Assembly: GCA_900549015.1 (NCBI GenBank)
Contig: URMH01000019.1
Coordinates: 1-50,614, forward strand
Source: an uncultured Blautia sp.
GTDB taxonomy: Bacteria > Bacillota > Clostridia > Lachnospirales > Lachnospiraceae
Direction: 5' to 3'
DNA length: 50,614 nucleotides
Shown: positions 42,574-50,232 of the stretch, piece after piece
Layout of the letters: each line of letters starts with the position of its first letter
Position numbering within the stretch: position 1 is the first letter of the stretch
The notes under the pieces: model-generated
Databases searched by the model: none
What the model saw: the letters and a program-made list of their open reading frames with translations, nothing else
What the model was told of the DNA's origin: nothing
Position numbers and translations under genes: made by a program

Positions 42574-43314
42574 ATGAAGCGAGTAGGACTTGTAGTGGCA
42601 TATGACGGAACAAATTACTGCGGCTGGCAGACACAGCCAAATGGAATTACCGTGCAGGGTGTTTTAAATGACGCCCTCTCAGAACTTCTGGGAGAAAAAA
42701 TCGAGACGATTGGTGCAAGCCGCACAGATGCAGGTGTTCATGCCCTCGGGAATGTAGCAGTATTTGACACGGAGACAAGGATTCCGGGAGAGAAGATTTC
42801 CTATGCCCTGAATCAGCGCCTTCCGGAAGATATTCGTATTCAGCTTTCCGAGGAAGTGGAGCCGGATTTCCACCCTCGCTACTGTGATAGTGAGAAAACG
42901 TATGAATACCGGATTTTAAACAGAAAATTTCCTGTTCCAACAGAGCGCCTTTATACATATTTTTACCATTATAAGCTGGACGTAGAGAAAATGCGCGAAG
43001 CAACTTCCTACTTAATCGGAACTCATGATTTTGCCAGCTTTTGCGGTGCAAAAGCGCAGGTAAAAACCACAGTGCGCACAATCACCTCAATGGATGTGTG
43101 GCGCGATGGCGACCTTGTGACGATCCGCGTCACAGGCACAGGCTTTCTTTATAACATGGTTCGTATTCTTTCCGGAACTCTTATTGAGGTGGGAAACGGA
43201 CAGTATCCTCCGGAGCGGGTAAAAAAGATTCTTGAGGCATGCGACAGAGAAAAAGCAGGACCGACAGCTCCGGCTCAGGGGCTTACCCTTATGGGGATTG
43301 AATTTTTTGACTGA
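42574..43314 (+). CDS. truA: tRNA pseudouridine synthase A
   Basis: A 246-aa enzyme making pseudouridine at positions 38-40 of tRNAs. Catalytic D52 is in GASRTDAGVHALGN. The GTGFLYNMVRI stretch is the other family signature. It ends the tig-to-truA run; in many Firmicutes it would be followed directly by rplM-rpsI, but here a 6-kb block intervenes. Confidence 0.97.
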   Translation: MKRVGLVVAYDGTNYCGWQTQPNGITVQGVLNDALSELLGEKIETIGASRTDAGVHALGNVAVFDTETRIPGEKISYALNQRLPEDIRIQLSEEVEPDFHPRYCDSEKTYEYRILNRKFPVPTERLYTYFYHYKLDVEKMREATSYLIGTHDFASFCGAKAQVKTTVRTITSMDVWRDGDLVTIRVTGTGFLYNMVRILSGTLIEVGNGQYPPERVKKILEACDREKAGPTAPAQGLTLMGIEFFD

Positions 43315-43331
43315 GAAATAAATAAGAGATG

Positions 43332-43378
43332 AAAAAACACTGACATTGCGGGGGATATCCGGGGTGTCAGTGTTTTTT
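43332..43378. terminator. Bidirectional terminator after truA
   Basis: AAAAAACACTGACA (43332-43345) and TGTCAGTGTTTTTT (43365-43378) are perfect complements over 14 bp. The A- and T-runs allow function on both strands, ending truA and the convergent M56 gene. Confidence 0.92.
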
Positions 43379-43380
43379 CG

Positions 43381-44745
43381 TTAATGTGGGCATTTGGGGT
43401 AAAAATTGTTGCTGATCAGTGTTTTGCTGGCAACATAACCGCATTTCGTGCAGCGCTTTGCCTGAAATTTCTGGTAGTTGCAGCTTTTATCTGCGTGTGG
43501 CAGATGCTTGTAGGAATATCCTGTTTTATATGTATGCTTACAGGAGGCGTAAGTTTTCGAATCAGAAGAAAAATAATAGATTTCGCCATCATCAGCGATG
43601 AAATAATCGTTTCCTTTGTCAAAAAAGACAGGCTCTTCCGGAAGATTTAAATAATCGTATTCTTCCGGAAACTCTGCACCGTCCGGAACAAAAATTTCTA
43701 CGGATTTAGCAGAGCTGCAATCAGAAGCTTCATATAAGCTGCTATTATCAAGCACGGGCTGTTGATACGCCATGATGGGGACGGCTCCGGCAAGTAATGA
43801 ACACGTTGTCAGAAGAACGGAAAAAACAGATTTTGATGTTTTGCCATGTTTGATCATAAGTATGCGCTCCTTTGTAATATAAAATTTCAGGCTCTGAAAA
43901 GAGGAATATCCTGGAAGACAGATGTTTTCGTCTGAAGAGGGAATCGGAAGATTAAGGAGAAGATTTACGTAACAGTTCCGTTCTTCTTCAGTGCTGTTTT
44001 TTAGTACATGCTCGTCGCAGAGAAGTTCCAGTGTTTTGTCCAGGCTTTTGTAAAAGCAGAAGGTAAGAGGAAAATACCAATGCACTGCAAAAACCAGAAA
44101 GCCGGTTATTTTAATAAAGTTATGGAGAGATTGAAAATGGCAGGTTTCGTGTTTTAAAATATGAGGCAGTTGTTCAGGATTTGTGTCTACGGGCAGGAAT
44201 ACAACAGGTCTTAAAAATCCGATTAAAAAAGGAGAAGAGCATAAAGGACTTACACGAACAGAAATTTTCATCCTGTGTTTTGGGGTGATTTCGTTCCCGT
44301 ATTTCAGACAGTCGGGAGATATTTCCTGGGAATTGTGAATGAACTGCCGCCTGATTCTTGAAAATTTTATAAGCTGCCATGCAAAAAGCACAACAAGAAA
44401 TAAGAGCCATATTCCGGCAAGAATAAGAACAAGCCGGGAATAGACAGGAAAATGTAAATGCCCCGCCTCATCTTTGTAGAAGGTTTTCATCTGTGTAAAG
44501 ACCACCGCTTTCGGCTCCGTGACAGAAGGAAACAGATGCTGTACCATTTTGCTGCTATATATGCAGCTTTTGAGAAAGTTGCGAAGAAGGGGGAGGGGAA
44601 GTAAATAAAATGCAGCGGAAACAAGAAGCATAAAAAGCCTCTGTCCCGGTTTAAAACGGTATCGAAAAATGAGACAGAGAAGTGCATAACATACGTATAC
44701 AATGCTTCCCATAGCGCACATGCAAAAGAGAAGATTATTTATCAT
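43381..44745 (-). CDS. M56 family (BlaR1/MecR1-like) membrane metallopeptidase with Cys/His-rich tail
   Basis: A 454-aa membrane protein. Transmembrane segments lie near 1-25, 35-58, 103-128 and 306-328. The zinc metallopeptidase motif HETCH is at 199-203, with a probable third ligand in the LELLCDEHV stretch (about 239-247). The extracytoplasmic part after about 328 has no penicillin-binding domain (no SXXK-containing sensor of 240 residues). Instead there is a short acidic stretch and a tail rich in cysteine and histidine (C402, H404, H413, H417, C422, C432, C435, C452, H454) that resembles a zinc ribbon. It probably senses an extracellular signal and triggers cleavage of the BlaI-type repressor with which it overlaps by 11 bp. 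Confidence 0.85.
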   Translation of the reverse strand: MINNLLFCMCAMGSIVYVCYALLCLIFRYRFKPGQRLFMLLVSAAFYLLPLPLLRNFLKSCIYSSKMVQHLFPSVTEPKAVVFTQMKTFYKDEAGHLHFPVYSRLVLILAGIWLLFLVVLFAWQLIKFSRIRRQFIHNSQEISPDCLKYGNEITPKHRMKISVRVSPLCSSPFLIGFLRPVVFLPVDTNPEQLPHILKHETCHFQSLHNFIKITGFLVFAVHWYFPLTFCFYKSLDKTLELLCDEHVLKNSTEEERNCYVNLLLNLPIPSSDENICLPGYSSFQSLKFYITKERILMIKHGKTSKSVFSVLLTTCSLLAGAVPIMAYQQPVLDNSSLYEASDCSSAKSVEIFVPDGAEFPEEYDYLNLPEEPVFFDKGNDYFIADDGEIYYFSSDSKTYASCKHTYKTGYSYKHLPHADKSCNYQKFQAKRCTKCGYVASKTLISNNFYPKCPH

Positions 44746-45109
44746 CGTACAAATTCCTCAACATTTTTTTCTCTTCCTCAGATAAATCATGATTTCCTGT
44801 CAAAGTGCAGATAAAGGCTTTCAGAGAACCACGGAAGCTTTTGTTCAGAAAATCCTGCGTCCATTTTCGGGCAAAAGCTTCTTCAGAGGAGGAAGGCATA
44901 TACATTAATTTGTGACCGTGTTTCGGAGCAATCAGCGCTCCTTTTTTAACAATTCTCTGCAGGTATGTTTTGATGGTTCCAATGGAAATTTCGAAACCTG
45001 CATCCCACAGCAAATCTGCAATTTCAGCCAGAGTCATTTCTCTGTTCTCTTTCCAGAGAATAGACATAATCTCATACTCCTGGCTTGATAAATTGTATTT
45101 TGCGTCCAT
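44735..45109 (-). CDS. BlaI/MecI-type transcriptional repressor
   Basis: A 124-aa winged-helix repressor: LSSQEYEIMSILWKENREMT, then LAEIADLLWDAGFEISIGTIKTYLQRIVKKG, and a C-terminal dimerisation region with FICTLTGNHDLSEEE. BlaI-type proteins dimerise on palindromic TACA/TGTA operators and are inactivated by proteolysis triggered by their M56 partner. Starts at ATG 45109 with AAGGAG; an upstream extension is unlikely. Two near-identical operators at 45128-45145 and 45217-45234 point to autoregulation and control of the divergent operon. Confidence 0.92.
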   Translation of the reverse strand: MDAKYNLSSQEYEIMSILWKENREMTLAEIADLLWDAGFEISIGTIKTYLQRIVKKGALIAPKHGHKLMYMPSSSEEAFARKWTQDFLNKSFRGSLKAFICTLTGNHDLSEEEKKMLRNLYDDK

Positions 45110-45127
45110 AGTGACTCCTTTTATAAT

Positions 45128-45145
45128 AGATACATACATGTATCT
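45128..45145. promoter_or_regulatory. BlaI-type operator O1
   Basis: AGATACATACATGTATCT is palindromic with 8-bp arms around AC and contains the TACA/TGTA core known for this repressor family. It lies 1 bp downstream of the -10 box of the blaI-like gene, over its transcription start. Confidence 0.8.
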
Positions 45146-45146
45146 T

Positions 45147-45174
45147 ATTATATATCAAAAATAATAAAAATCAA
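45147..45174 (-). promoter_or_regulatory. Promoter of the blaI-blaR1-like operon
   Basis: On the minus strand TTGATT (45174-45169) and TATAAT (45152-45147) with a 16-bp spacer. Operator O1 follows immediately. Confidence 0.7.
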
Positions 45175-45177
45175 GAC

Positions 45178-45206
45178 TTGTTTTGAAAAAATAAATTGGA
45201 TATTAT
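45178..45206 (+). promoter_or_regulatory. Promoter of the secreted-protein operon
   Basis: TTGTTT (45178-45183) and TATTAT (45201-45206) with a 17-bp spacer; TSS near 45213. Operator O2 covers the first 20 nt of the transcript. Confidence 0.65.
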
Positions 45207-45216
45207 CATAACATAA

Positions 45217-45234
45217 AGATACAGACTTGAATCT
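45217..45234. promoter_or_regulatory. BlaI-type operator O2
   Basis: AGATACAGACTTGAATCT matches operator O1 at 15 of 18 positions and retains the outer AGAT/ATCT arms and the left TACA. It is placed just downstream of the divergent promoter's -10, as O1 is relative to its own promoter. This ties the secreted-protein operon to the BlaI-type repressor. The three changes predict weaker binding. Confidence 0.65.
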
Positions 45235-45365
45235 AAAAAAGGAGGTGAAAAGTTATGGTATGAAGAGTTTAACATGTAAAGTTGTAAAAGGGTTACTTAT
45301 GGAGATGGTAAAAAAGATTACTTTTAAACTGAATTTTAATGGAAATTTGAAAGGAGAACACGTTT

Positions 45366-45947
45366 ATGAAAAAAATGTATTCAAAAATTTCTTTGATATT
45401 AGCACTCATTATTGGGATATTAACCGTTCCATTTTCGGCATTTGCGGCTGATGGTAATTCAGAAAATTTAGTCAGGGAAAATACAATAGTAACGGATAAA
45501 TTCATTGACGAAAATTTGGTTGGAACAGTATTGCCTAATAGAATTGTACCATTTAATAATCAGGGAGAAAGTCAAGTAACATCTGGCAATTATACAACGA
45601 AAAAAACTGTTACAGTGACGCCAACAGGTCAACCTGGTCTTGGGTACGAAGGAAAGTCAGGTGGTATGGTGTTCTTTTTCAAATCAGGAGGAAGTTCTCA
45701 AAAATTTACAGTAACAATTAATTATAAATCGTTCACATTTACGGCAGAAACAGGGAAAACAGCATCTCATGGTAGTGGATATGGTGCATCTGTTCCATCT
45801 ACATCAGGACGCTATCGTTTCCAGTTTATAAAAAACTATACGATTAAATCTAAAAAAATCGATGTGTATAAATATAATGTTTACCAATATTCATATTATG
45901 TACATGATCCGCAGTATTCTTTAAGCCATAAATGGGTAAAAATATGA
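45366..45947 (+). CDS. Secreted protein of unknown function
   Basis: A 193-aa protein I do not recognise. The signal peptide (1-27) ends SAFA before ADGNSENL. The mature protein is rich in Gly, Ser, Thr, Tyr and Lys, with alternating hydrophobic residues that suggest beta-strands (KFTVTINYKSFTFTAETG) and a basic, tyrosine-rich C-terminal third (NYTIKSKKIDVYKYNVYQYS). There are no cysteines in the mature part. Base composition is visibly more A+T-rich than the neighbours, a sign of acquisition. Ribosome binding site AAAGGAG. It is translationally coupled to the next gene (ATGA). Under apparent BlaI-type control. Could be an antimicrobial, adhesive or wall-associated protein; none is demonstrated. 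Confidence 0.8.
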   Translation: MKKMYSKISLILALIIGILTVPFSAFAADGNSENLVRENTIVTDKFIDENLVGTVLPNRIVPFNNQGESQVTSGNYTTKKTVTVTPTGQPGLGYEGKSGGMVFFFKSGGSSQKFTVTINYKSFTFTAETGKTASHGSGYGASVPSTSGRYRFQFIKNYTIKSKKIDVYKYNVYQYSYYVHDPQYSLSHKWVKI

Positions 45948-46381
45948 GAATGAAAACAAAATTAACAGCAGCGCTTGTAATTCTCCTGGTTATAAGCAAT
46001 GTGCATTTTATGAACGAGGCGAAGAAACCGGACTATAAGATACATATCGGGATTCCGGTAAGCGCGGAAGACGGTTCAGCCGGATTTGATTTTTCAGAGT
46101 CGAAACCGTTAAAAAAGGAGACGGCTTCTGATGTGATGCTATCTTTAATGAGCGCGCATACAGTAGAAGCGCCGGAAATGGAAGAGCGTTTTCCCGATGC
46201 TGTCCTTTCTGTTTCAGACTGGAAAAAGAATAAAGAGCATTACCTGTTTACATTCTGGCTGGAGGAAGATTCTGTGATTTTTAAATTAGAAAACGAAAAG
46301 GGAATGGAATATCGGGAAATTGATAATTTATATTATGTCACGGAATTAGAGAAAATAATAAAAACAGAAATGGAGTTTTAA
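45944..46381 (+). CDS. Secreted or membrane-anchored protein of unknown function
   Basis: A 145-aa protein. Residues 1-22 form a signal peptide or N-terminal anchor (KLTAALVILLVISNVHF). The rest is hydrophilic and acidic, with no recognised domain. The start at 45944 overlaps the previous stop in ATGA; an ATG four codons upstream (45932) is possible. No independent ribosome binding site, so it depends on translation of the secreted-protein gene. Could be a partner or immunity-type protein; function unknown. Confidence 0.75.
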   Translation: MRMKTKLTAALVILLVISNVHFMNEAKKPDYKIHIGIPVSAEDGSAGFDFSESKPLKKETASDVMLSLMSAHTVEAPEMEERFPDAVLSVSDWKKNKEHYLFTFWLEEDSVIFKLENEKGMEYREIDNLYYVTELEKIIKTEMEF

Positions 46382-46400
46382 TTTAATAGAAAGCGAAGAG

Positions 46401-46439
46401 AGCTGCCGCATGAACTGTTTTGATTGCGGCGGCTTTTTC
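46401..46439 (+). terminator. Terminator after the secreted-protein pair
   Basis: AGCTGCCGC (46401-46409) pairs with GCGGCGGCT (46426-46434) with one G-U, followed by TTTTTC. Strong intrinsic terminator. Confidence 0.85.
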
Positions 46440-46446
46440 AGTTTCT

Positions 46447-46455
46447 TGATATAAT
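46447..46455 (+). promoter_or_regulatory. Probable promoter of the ECF sigma operon
   Basis: TGATATAAT provides a consensus extended -10 (TATAAT at 46450-46455) without a recognisable -35. It leaves a leader of about 130 nt. No ECF-type autoregulatory AAC/CGTC promoter was seen. Confidence 0.45.
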
Positions 46456-46593
46456 ATTAGAGGTGTTTTTGTTGAAAAATTTCAGATTTTGGAAAATCTA
46501 TGGGACATTTTCTGTATTTTTTCTGTCTAATAATCAGAAGAATACAAAAATAAGGAGCAGTGATACCATGAAAAAGAAAGGAAGGCACAGCCT

Positions 46594-47112
46594 ATGGAGG
46601 AATTGATAAAAAAGGCGCGGCAGCATGATGCAGACGCGTTTACGGAGCTTATGATGTCCCAGATGCAGACCATGTACAAGACGGCAAGAGCGATTCTTAG
46701 TAATGAGGAGGATGCGGCAGATGCCATTTCCGATACCATTCTCGCCTGTTGGGAGAAACGGGGACAGCTTCGGGAAAATAAATATTTCCGTACCTGGCTC
46801 ACCAAAATTCTTGTAAATAAATGCAAAGATATTATCAGGAAAAAGCAGAATCTTTTGTTTACAGATGAGATGCCGGAGATTCCGTCAAAAGATTACGGAT
46901 ATGAAAATCTGGAATGGAAGCAGACTTTAAACGAACTGGACGAGAGGTATCGCACGATTCTGATTCTCTACTATGTGGAGGGATTTAAAACATCGGAGAT
47001 TGCAGAGATTATGGAGCTGCCGGAATCTACGGTGCGTACAAGACTTTCAAGAGGTCGGGAAAAAATGGCGCAGAGATATGGAAATATGGAAAGAAAGGGG
47101 GAAGCATTATGA
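46594..47112 (+). CDS. ECF-family RNA polymerase sigma factor
   Basis: A 172-aa sigma factor. Region 2 (about 10-75) holds AFTELMMSQMQTMYKTARAILS and ADAISDTILACWE; region 4 (about 110-160) contains YRTILILYYVEGFKTSEIAEIM, then ELPESTVRTRLSRGREKM. The start at 46594 follows AAGGAAGG at a good distance. It overlaps the anti-sigma gene by 4 nt (ATGA). Probably controls an envelope stress regulon; target promoters cannot be seen here. Confidence 0.93.
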   Translation: MEELIKKARQHDADAFTELMMSQMQTMYKTARAILSNEEDAADAISDTILACWEKRGQLRENKYFRTWLTKILVNKCKDIIRKKQNLLFTDEMPEIPSKDYGYENLEWKQTLNELDERYRTILILYYVEGFKTSEIAEIMELPESTVRTRLSRGREKMAQRYGNMERKGEAL

Positions 47113-48281
47113 AAAAACCGGAGGATATGTTTGAGGTTTTAAAAAGAGACGTGGAAATTCCGGATATAGTCATGAAAAAAGCGGAAGGGGCATTTGCAAA
47201 AATTCAGGAGGAAGCAAAAAATCAGGAGAAAGTAAAAATAACGCCTCTTTCTTCAAAGAAAAAAAGAAAAAAACTTCCGACAAAGAGGATGTTTCTTGTG
47301 GCAGCAGCCGTTATGCTTGGCGCAGGGGGAGTGACTGCAGGAGCGGCAGCTTATATGCGATGGAGTAAAACAGCTTCAGAGGGAATGCAGGCTTCCGAAG
47401 AAATGCAGAAAAAAATGGAGGAGACAAAGCTTACAGTTCCGGTAAATAAATCGGATACGCAAAATGGAGTGACTGTAACAGTTGCCCAGACGATTGTGGA
47501 CAGTTATTATGCGCATATTATTTTTAAGGTGGAAGGATATGATGCAGGGGAAGGAAAGCAGCCGTTTTTTGAAACAGAGACAATCGTTGTGGACGGATAT
47601 AATCCCTATGAAGAGGAATATGATGAGAAGCGGCATTTTGGTTCTGGTGGGGACTGGTATAATGGAGTGACTATGGGAGAAGACGGAAGAGCAGTCAGGA
47701 TTTCAGATGGGAAACCGCTGGACGAAATTGAAGATTATCAGGAGAATTACAGGCTGGAGGACGGAAGCTATGAATACCGCCTGACGCTTACTCATACAGC
47801 AGATAAAGATTATTTTGTGGGAAAGCCAATACACGTAGAACTTCACAATCTGGGGACAGTGGAGAAAGCAGACTTTACAAACGCAATAGACGCTACATGG
47901 AGTTTTGACTGGGTGCTGGACGGAAGCTCGGAGAAAAAAGAATACGATTTGAATGCCCCTGTCGGAGATACGGGGGTAACGGTAAAACATGTGGAGATTT
48001 CCCCCATATCTCTGAATGTGACATATGATTTTCCGAAAAAGATTTATAATAAAATGGATAACTCTTCCGGTATGCTGTTCTTTCCTGACGGAGTGCGTCT
48101 AAAAGACGGAACAGAGCTGAAAGGCATTTATCTGGGACCGGGAACAGAAGGCTATATTTCCAAAAACGAGTATTTTATAGCCTTCCCTGTTGACCGGATT
48201 CTTGATACAGATGAGATAGATGCTCTTCTTCTCCGAAAAGGTGTGGAAAGCAGAGACAGATATACGATTCCGCTGGAATAA
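47109..48281 (+). CDS. Membrane anti-sigma factor with DUF4179
   Basis: A 390-aa single-pass protein. The cytoplasmic N-terminus (1-57) would bind the sigma factor. A transmembrane helix is at about 59-82 (FLVAAAVMLGAGGVTAGAAAY). The extracytoplasmic part (83-390) begins with the DUF4179-type NGVTVTVAQTIVDSYYAHI stretch and continues as beta-rich domains ending in IPLE. DUF4179 proteins encoded after ECF sigma genes act as their anti-sigma factors. The two genes share ATGA. Confidence 0.9.
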   Translation: MKKPEDMFEVLKRDVEIPDIVMKKAEGAFAKIQEEAKNQEKVKITPLSSKKKRKKLPTKRMFLVAAAVMLGAGGVTAGAAAYMRWSKTASEGMQASEEMQKKMEETKLTVPVNKSDTQNGVTVTVAQTIVDSYYAHIIFKVEGYDAGEGKQPFFETETIVVDGYNPYEEEYDEKRHFGSGGDWYNGVTMGEDGRAVRISDGKPLDEIEDYQENYRLEDGSYEYRLTLTHTADKDYFVGKPIHVELHNLGTVEKADFTNAIDATWSFDWVLDGSSEKKEYDLNAPVGDTGVTVKHVEISPISLNVTYDFPKKIYNKMDNSSGMLFFPDGVRLKDGTELKGIYLGPGTEGYISKNEYFIAFPVDRILDTDEIDALLLRKGVESRDRYTIPLE

Positions 48282-48285
48282 TAAT

Positions 48286-49476
48286 TTATATTTCCTTTGT
48301 TTTCTGAGCGGAGAAAAATACAATAATCATACCGACAAAGGCAGAGGCAGTGCCGAATGCAAGCATTGTCTTTACACCGAAACCGTCAATAAGTGCACCT
48401 CCGATTAAAGAGCCGAGGACACTTCCGAAGGTATAAGTCATGGTAATATATGCCTGTCCTTTGATGGCGTCCTTTTTTTCCATAATGGCATTTACATAGT
48501 AAACAGAGGATACAGTAATAAGCGCCCAGCCCAGCATCTGGAAAATCTGTACTGCATAAAAGGCAGGAATGGAAGGTGCAAGCAGAGTTCCAAGAGTTTT
48601 CAGCATAAAGAAAATACCGGAAATCTTAAACCAGAAATCGCAGGGAGCTTTTTTCAGCATTCTGGAAAAAAGGAACATGGTAGGAAGCTCGAAAATGGCG
48701 GCGAGAGACATGGAAAGTCCCATTTCAGAGCTTCCTCCGCCTATGTTTTCCACAATCTGAAACGTAAAACTGTTTAAAAAGATATGGCTGATATAAATAA
48801 GGCAGCAGCCAATAAGCGTCACTGCAAACCGGGGATATTTTTTGAAAAAAATAAATGGATTTCCCGTTTTTTCGTGGTTGGCGGAATGTTCAGTGTGCGT
48901 TCCTTTTTGGAAAGAAAAGCGCAAGGTAAAGAAAAAAACAGCGGCAAAGGTTACAATCATGGAAATGGGAATCGCTCCGGCTCCTGATTTTGCTACAATT
49001 AATCCGAGAAAATAAGCTGCGACAGCATAGGCCGTAGAACCGATTCCTCTTGATATTCCGAAGTTCAGTTTTTTCCCCTGGTTTACAACTTCCATTCCCA
49101 GAGAATTAATAAGGGGCTGTAAGAGCTGTAAAAGTGTGATACATCCTCCGTAAAAAAGCCCGTTAAAAAATACAGAACGCCGGTGCAAAAGAAAAAGAGC
49201 CAAAGACAGGATGAGAAGCAAAGATGCCAGAAAAAGAATGATTTTTTTCAGGGATGGGCTCTTTGGTTTGTCTGCATATCCGGCAAATACAGGCTGTAAA
49301 ATTGCAGAAATGATTCCGGCAATGGCAATGATGATACCGATTTCTGTGTTTGTGAAACCCACATCCAGAAGATAAAGGCTTGTAAAGCCCATGACTGCGG
49401 AAAAGCTCATCCAGTAAAAGCTTTGGATACAGGCATATCCGGCAGTGAAGTCAGAAGTTTGTTTTTGTCTGTTCAT
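48286..49476 (-). CDS. MFS transporter (LacY/MFS_1-like)
   Basis: A 396-aa membrane protein with 12 predicted transmembrane segments. The start FYWMSFSAVMGFTSLYLLDVGF and then GFTNTEIGIIIAIAGIISAI is typical of the MFS_1-like (PPP/oligosaccharide:H+ symporter) group. The central loop is around residue 195-215. Substrate unknown. The stop lies 4 nt beyond the convergent anti-sigma gene with no separating terminator, so the transcripts may run into each other. It begins at ATG 49476 with GGAAGGAA. Confidence 0.9.
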   Translation of the reverse strand: MNRQKQTSDFTAGYACIQSFYWMSFSAVMGFTSLYLLDVGFTNTEIGIIIAIAGIISAILQPVFAGYADKPKSPSLKKIILFLASLLLILSLALFLLHRRSVFFNGLFYGGCITLLQLLQPLINSLGMEVVNQGKKLNFGISRGIGSTAYAVAAYFLGLIVAKSGAGAIPISMIVTFAAVFFFTLRFSFQKGTHTEHSANHEKTGNPFIFFKKYPRFAVTLIGCCLIYISHIFLNSFTFQIVENIGGGSSEMGLSMSLAAIFELPTMFLFSRMLKKAPCDFWFKISGIFFMLKTLGTLLAPSIPAFYAVQIFQMLGWALITVSSVYYVNAIMEKKDAIKGQAYITMTYTFGSVLGSLIGGALIDGFGVKTMLAFGTASAFVGMIIVFFSAQKTKEI

Positions 49477-49587
49477 GATAAAATTCCTTCCATAATAATA
49501 GATAGTAATAAAAAAAAGAATACATCACGAAGAGGCGTTTGTCTACGAGAAATTAAAAAAAGAAATGAAAAAAACATAGAAAAACAG

Positions 49588-49616
49588 TTGACACAAAGGA
49601 TGCTCTGTAATATAAT
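49588..49616 (+). promoter_or_regulatory. Consensus promoter of rplM-rpsI
   Basis: TTGACA (49588-49593) and TATAAT (49611-49616), both perfect, spaced by 17 bp. The transcription start is near 49623. The flanking 49477-49587 interval is A+T-rich and carries only the leader of the divergent MFS gene. Confidence 0.95.
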
Positions 49617-49622
49617 TACTCA

Positions 49623-49786
49623 ATGTGACGTAGTGCGAATATACTTAAGCCAATAGCCCCGGTGAGAGTATTTATCAGCGGTTTCGGACATTTCCGCGAT
49701 TTCCTGCACATCGTTTTCACAAAATTTATTTGGCGGAAATACCGCGTTAAAAAAACTATCGTTGATAAATAACAGGAGGTAAAACC
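49623..49786 (+). promoter_or_regulatory. Structured leader of rplM-rpsI (possible L13 autoregulatory leader)
   Basis: About 164 nt between the start site and rplM. TTTCCGC (49691-49697) can pair upstream with GCGG around 49678-49681 or downstream with GCGGAAA (49733-49739); the latter in turn can pair with CCGC (49742-49745). These exclusive options, ending close to the AGGAGG site, suggest control by L13, as known for L13 leaders in Firmicutes. Match to that family is not verified. Confidence 0.5.
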
Positions 49787-50215
49787 ATGCAGACTTATAT
49801 GGCTAATCCAGATAAAATCGAAAGAAAATGGTATGTAGTTGACGCTGAAGGCTGTACTCTGGGCCGTCTGGCTTCCGGTATCGCAAGCGTTTTAAGAGGT
49901 AAAAATAAACCACAGTTTACACCACACGTAGATACAGGTGATTACGTAATCGTAATCAATGCTGACAAAATCAAAGTTACTGGTAAGAAAATGGATCAGA
50001 AAATCTACTACAATCACTCTGACTATGTAGGCGGAATGAAAGAGACTACATTAAAAGAAATGTTAGCAAAGAAACCGGAAAAGGTTATTGAGCTTGCTGT
50101 TAAAGGTATGCTTCCAAAAGGACCTTTAGGAAGAGCAATGAACAAGAAACTTTTCGTATATGCAGGACCTGAACACAAACATGAAGCTCAGAAACCTGAA
50201 GTTTTAACATTTTAA
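49787..50215 (+). CDS. rplM: Ribosomal protein uL13
   Basis: 142 aa, the usual length. Signatures: KWYVVDAEGCTLGRLAS at the start, VITGKK-type loop (KIKVTGKKMDQKIYYNHSDY) and GMLPKGPLGRAMNKKLFVY. Start has AGGAGG. First gene of the rplM-rpsI operon. Confidence 0.98.
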   Translation: MQTYMANPDKIERKWYVVDAEGCTLGRLASGIASVLRGKNKPQFTPHVDTGDYVIVINADKIKVTGKKMDQKIYYNHSDYVGGMKETTLKEMLAKKPEKVIELAVKGMLPKGPLGRAMNKKLFVYAGPEHKHEAQKPEVLTF

Positions 50216-50232
50216 TGAGGAGGTAGAAAACA

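Noticed and set aside
43381..45109. Beta-lactam resistance (blaR1-blaI-blaZ) cassette
   Set aside because: No beta-lactamase or PBP2a gene is nearby, and the M56 protein lacks the penicillin-sensor domain.
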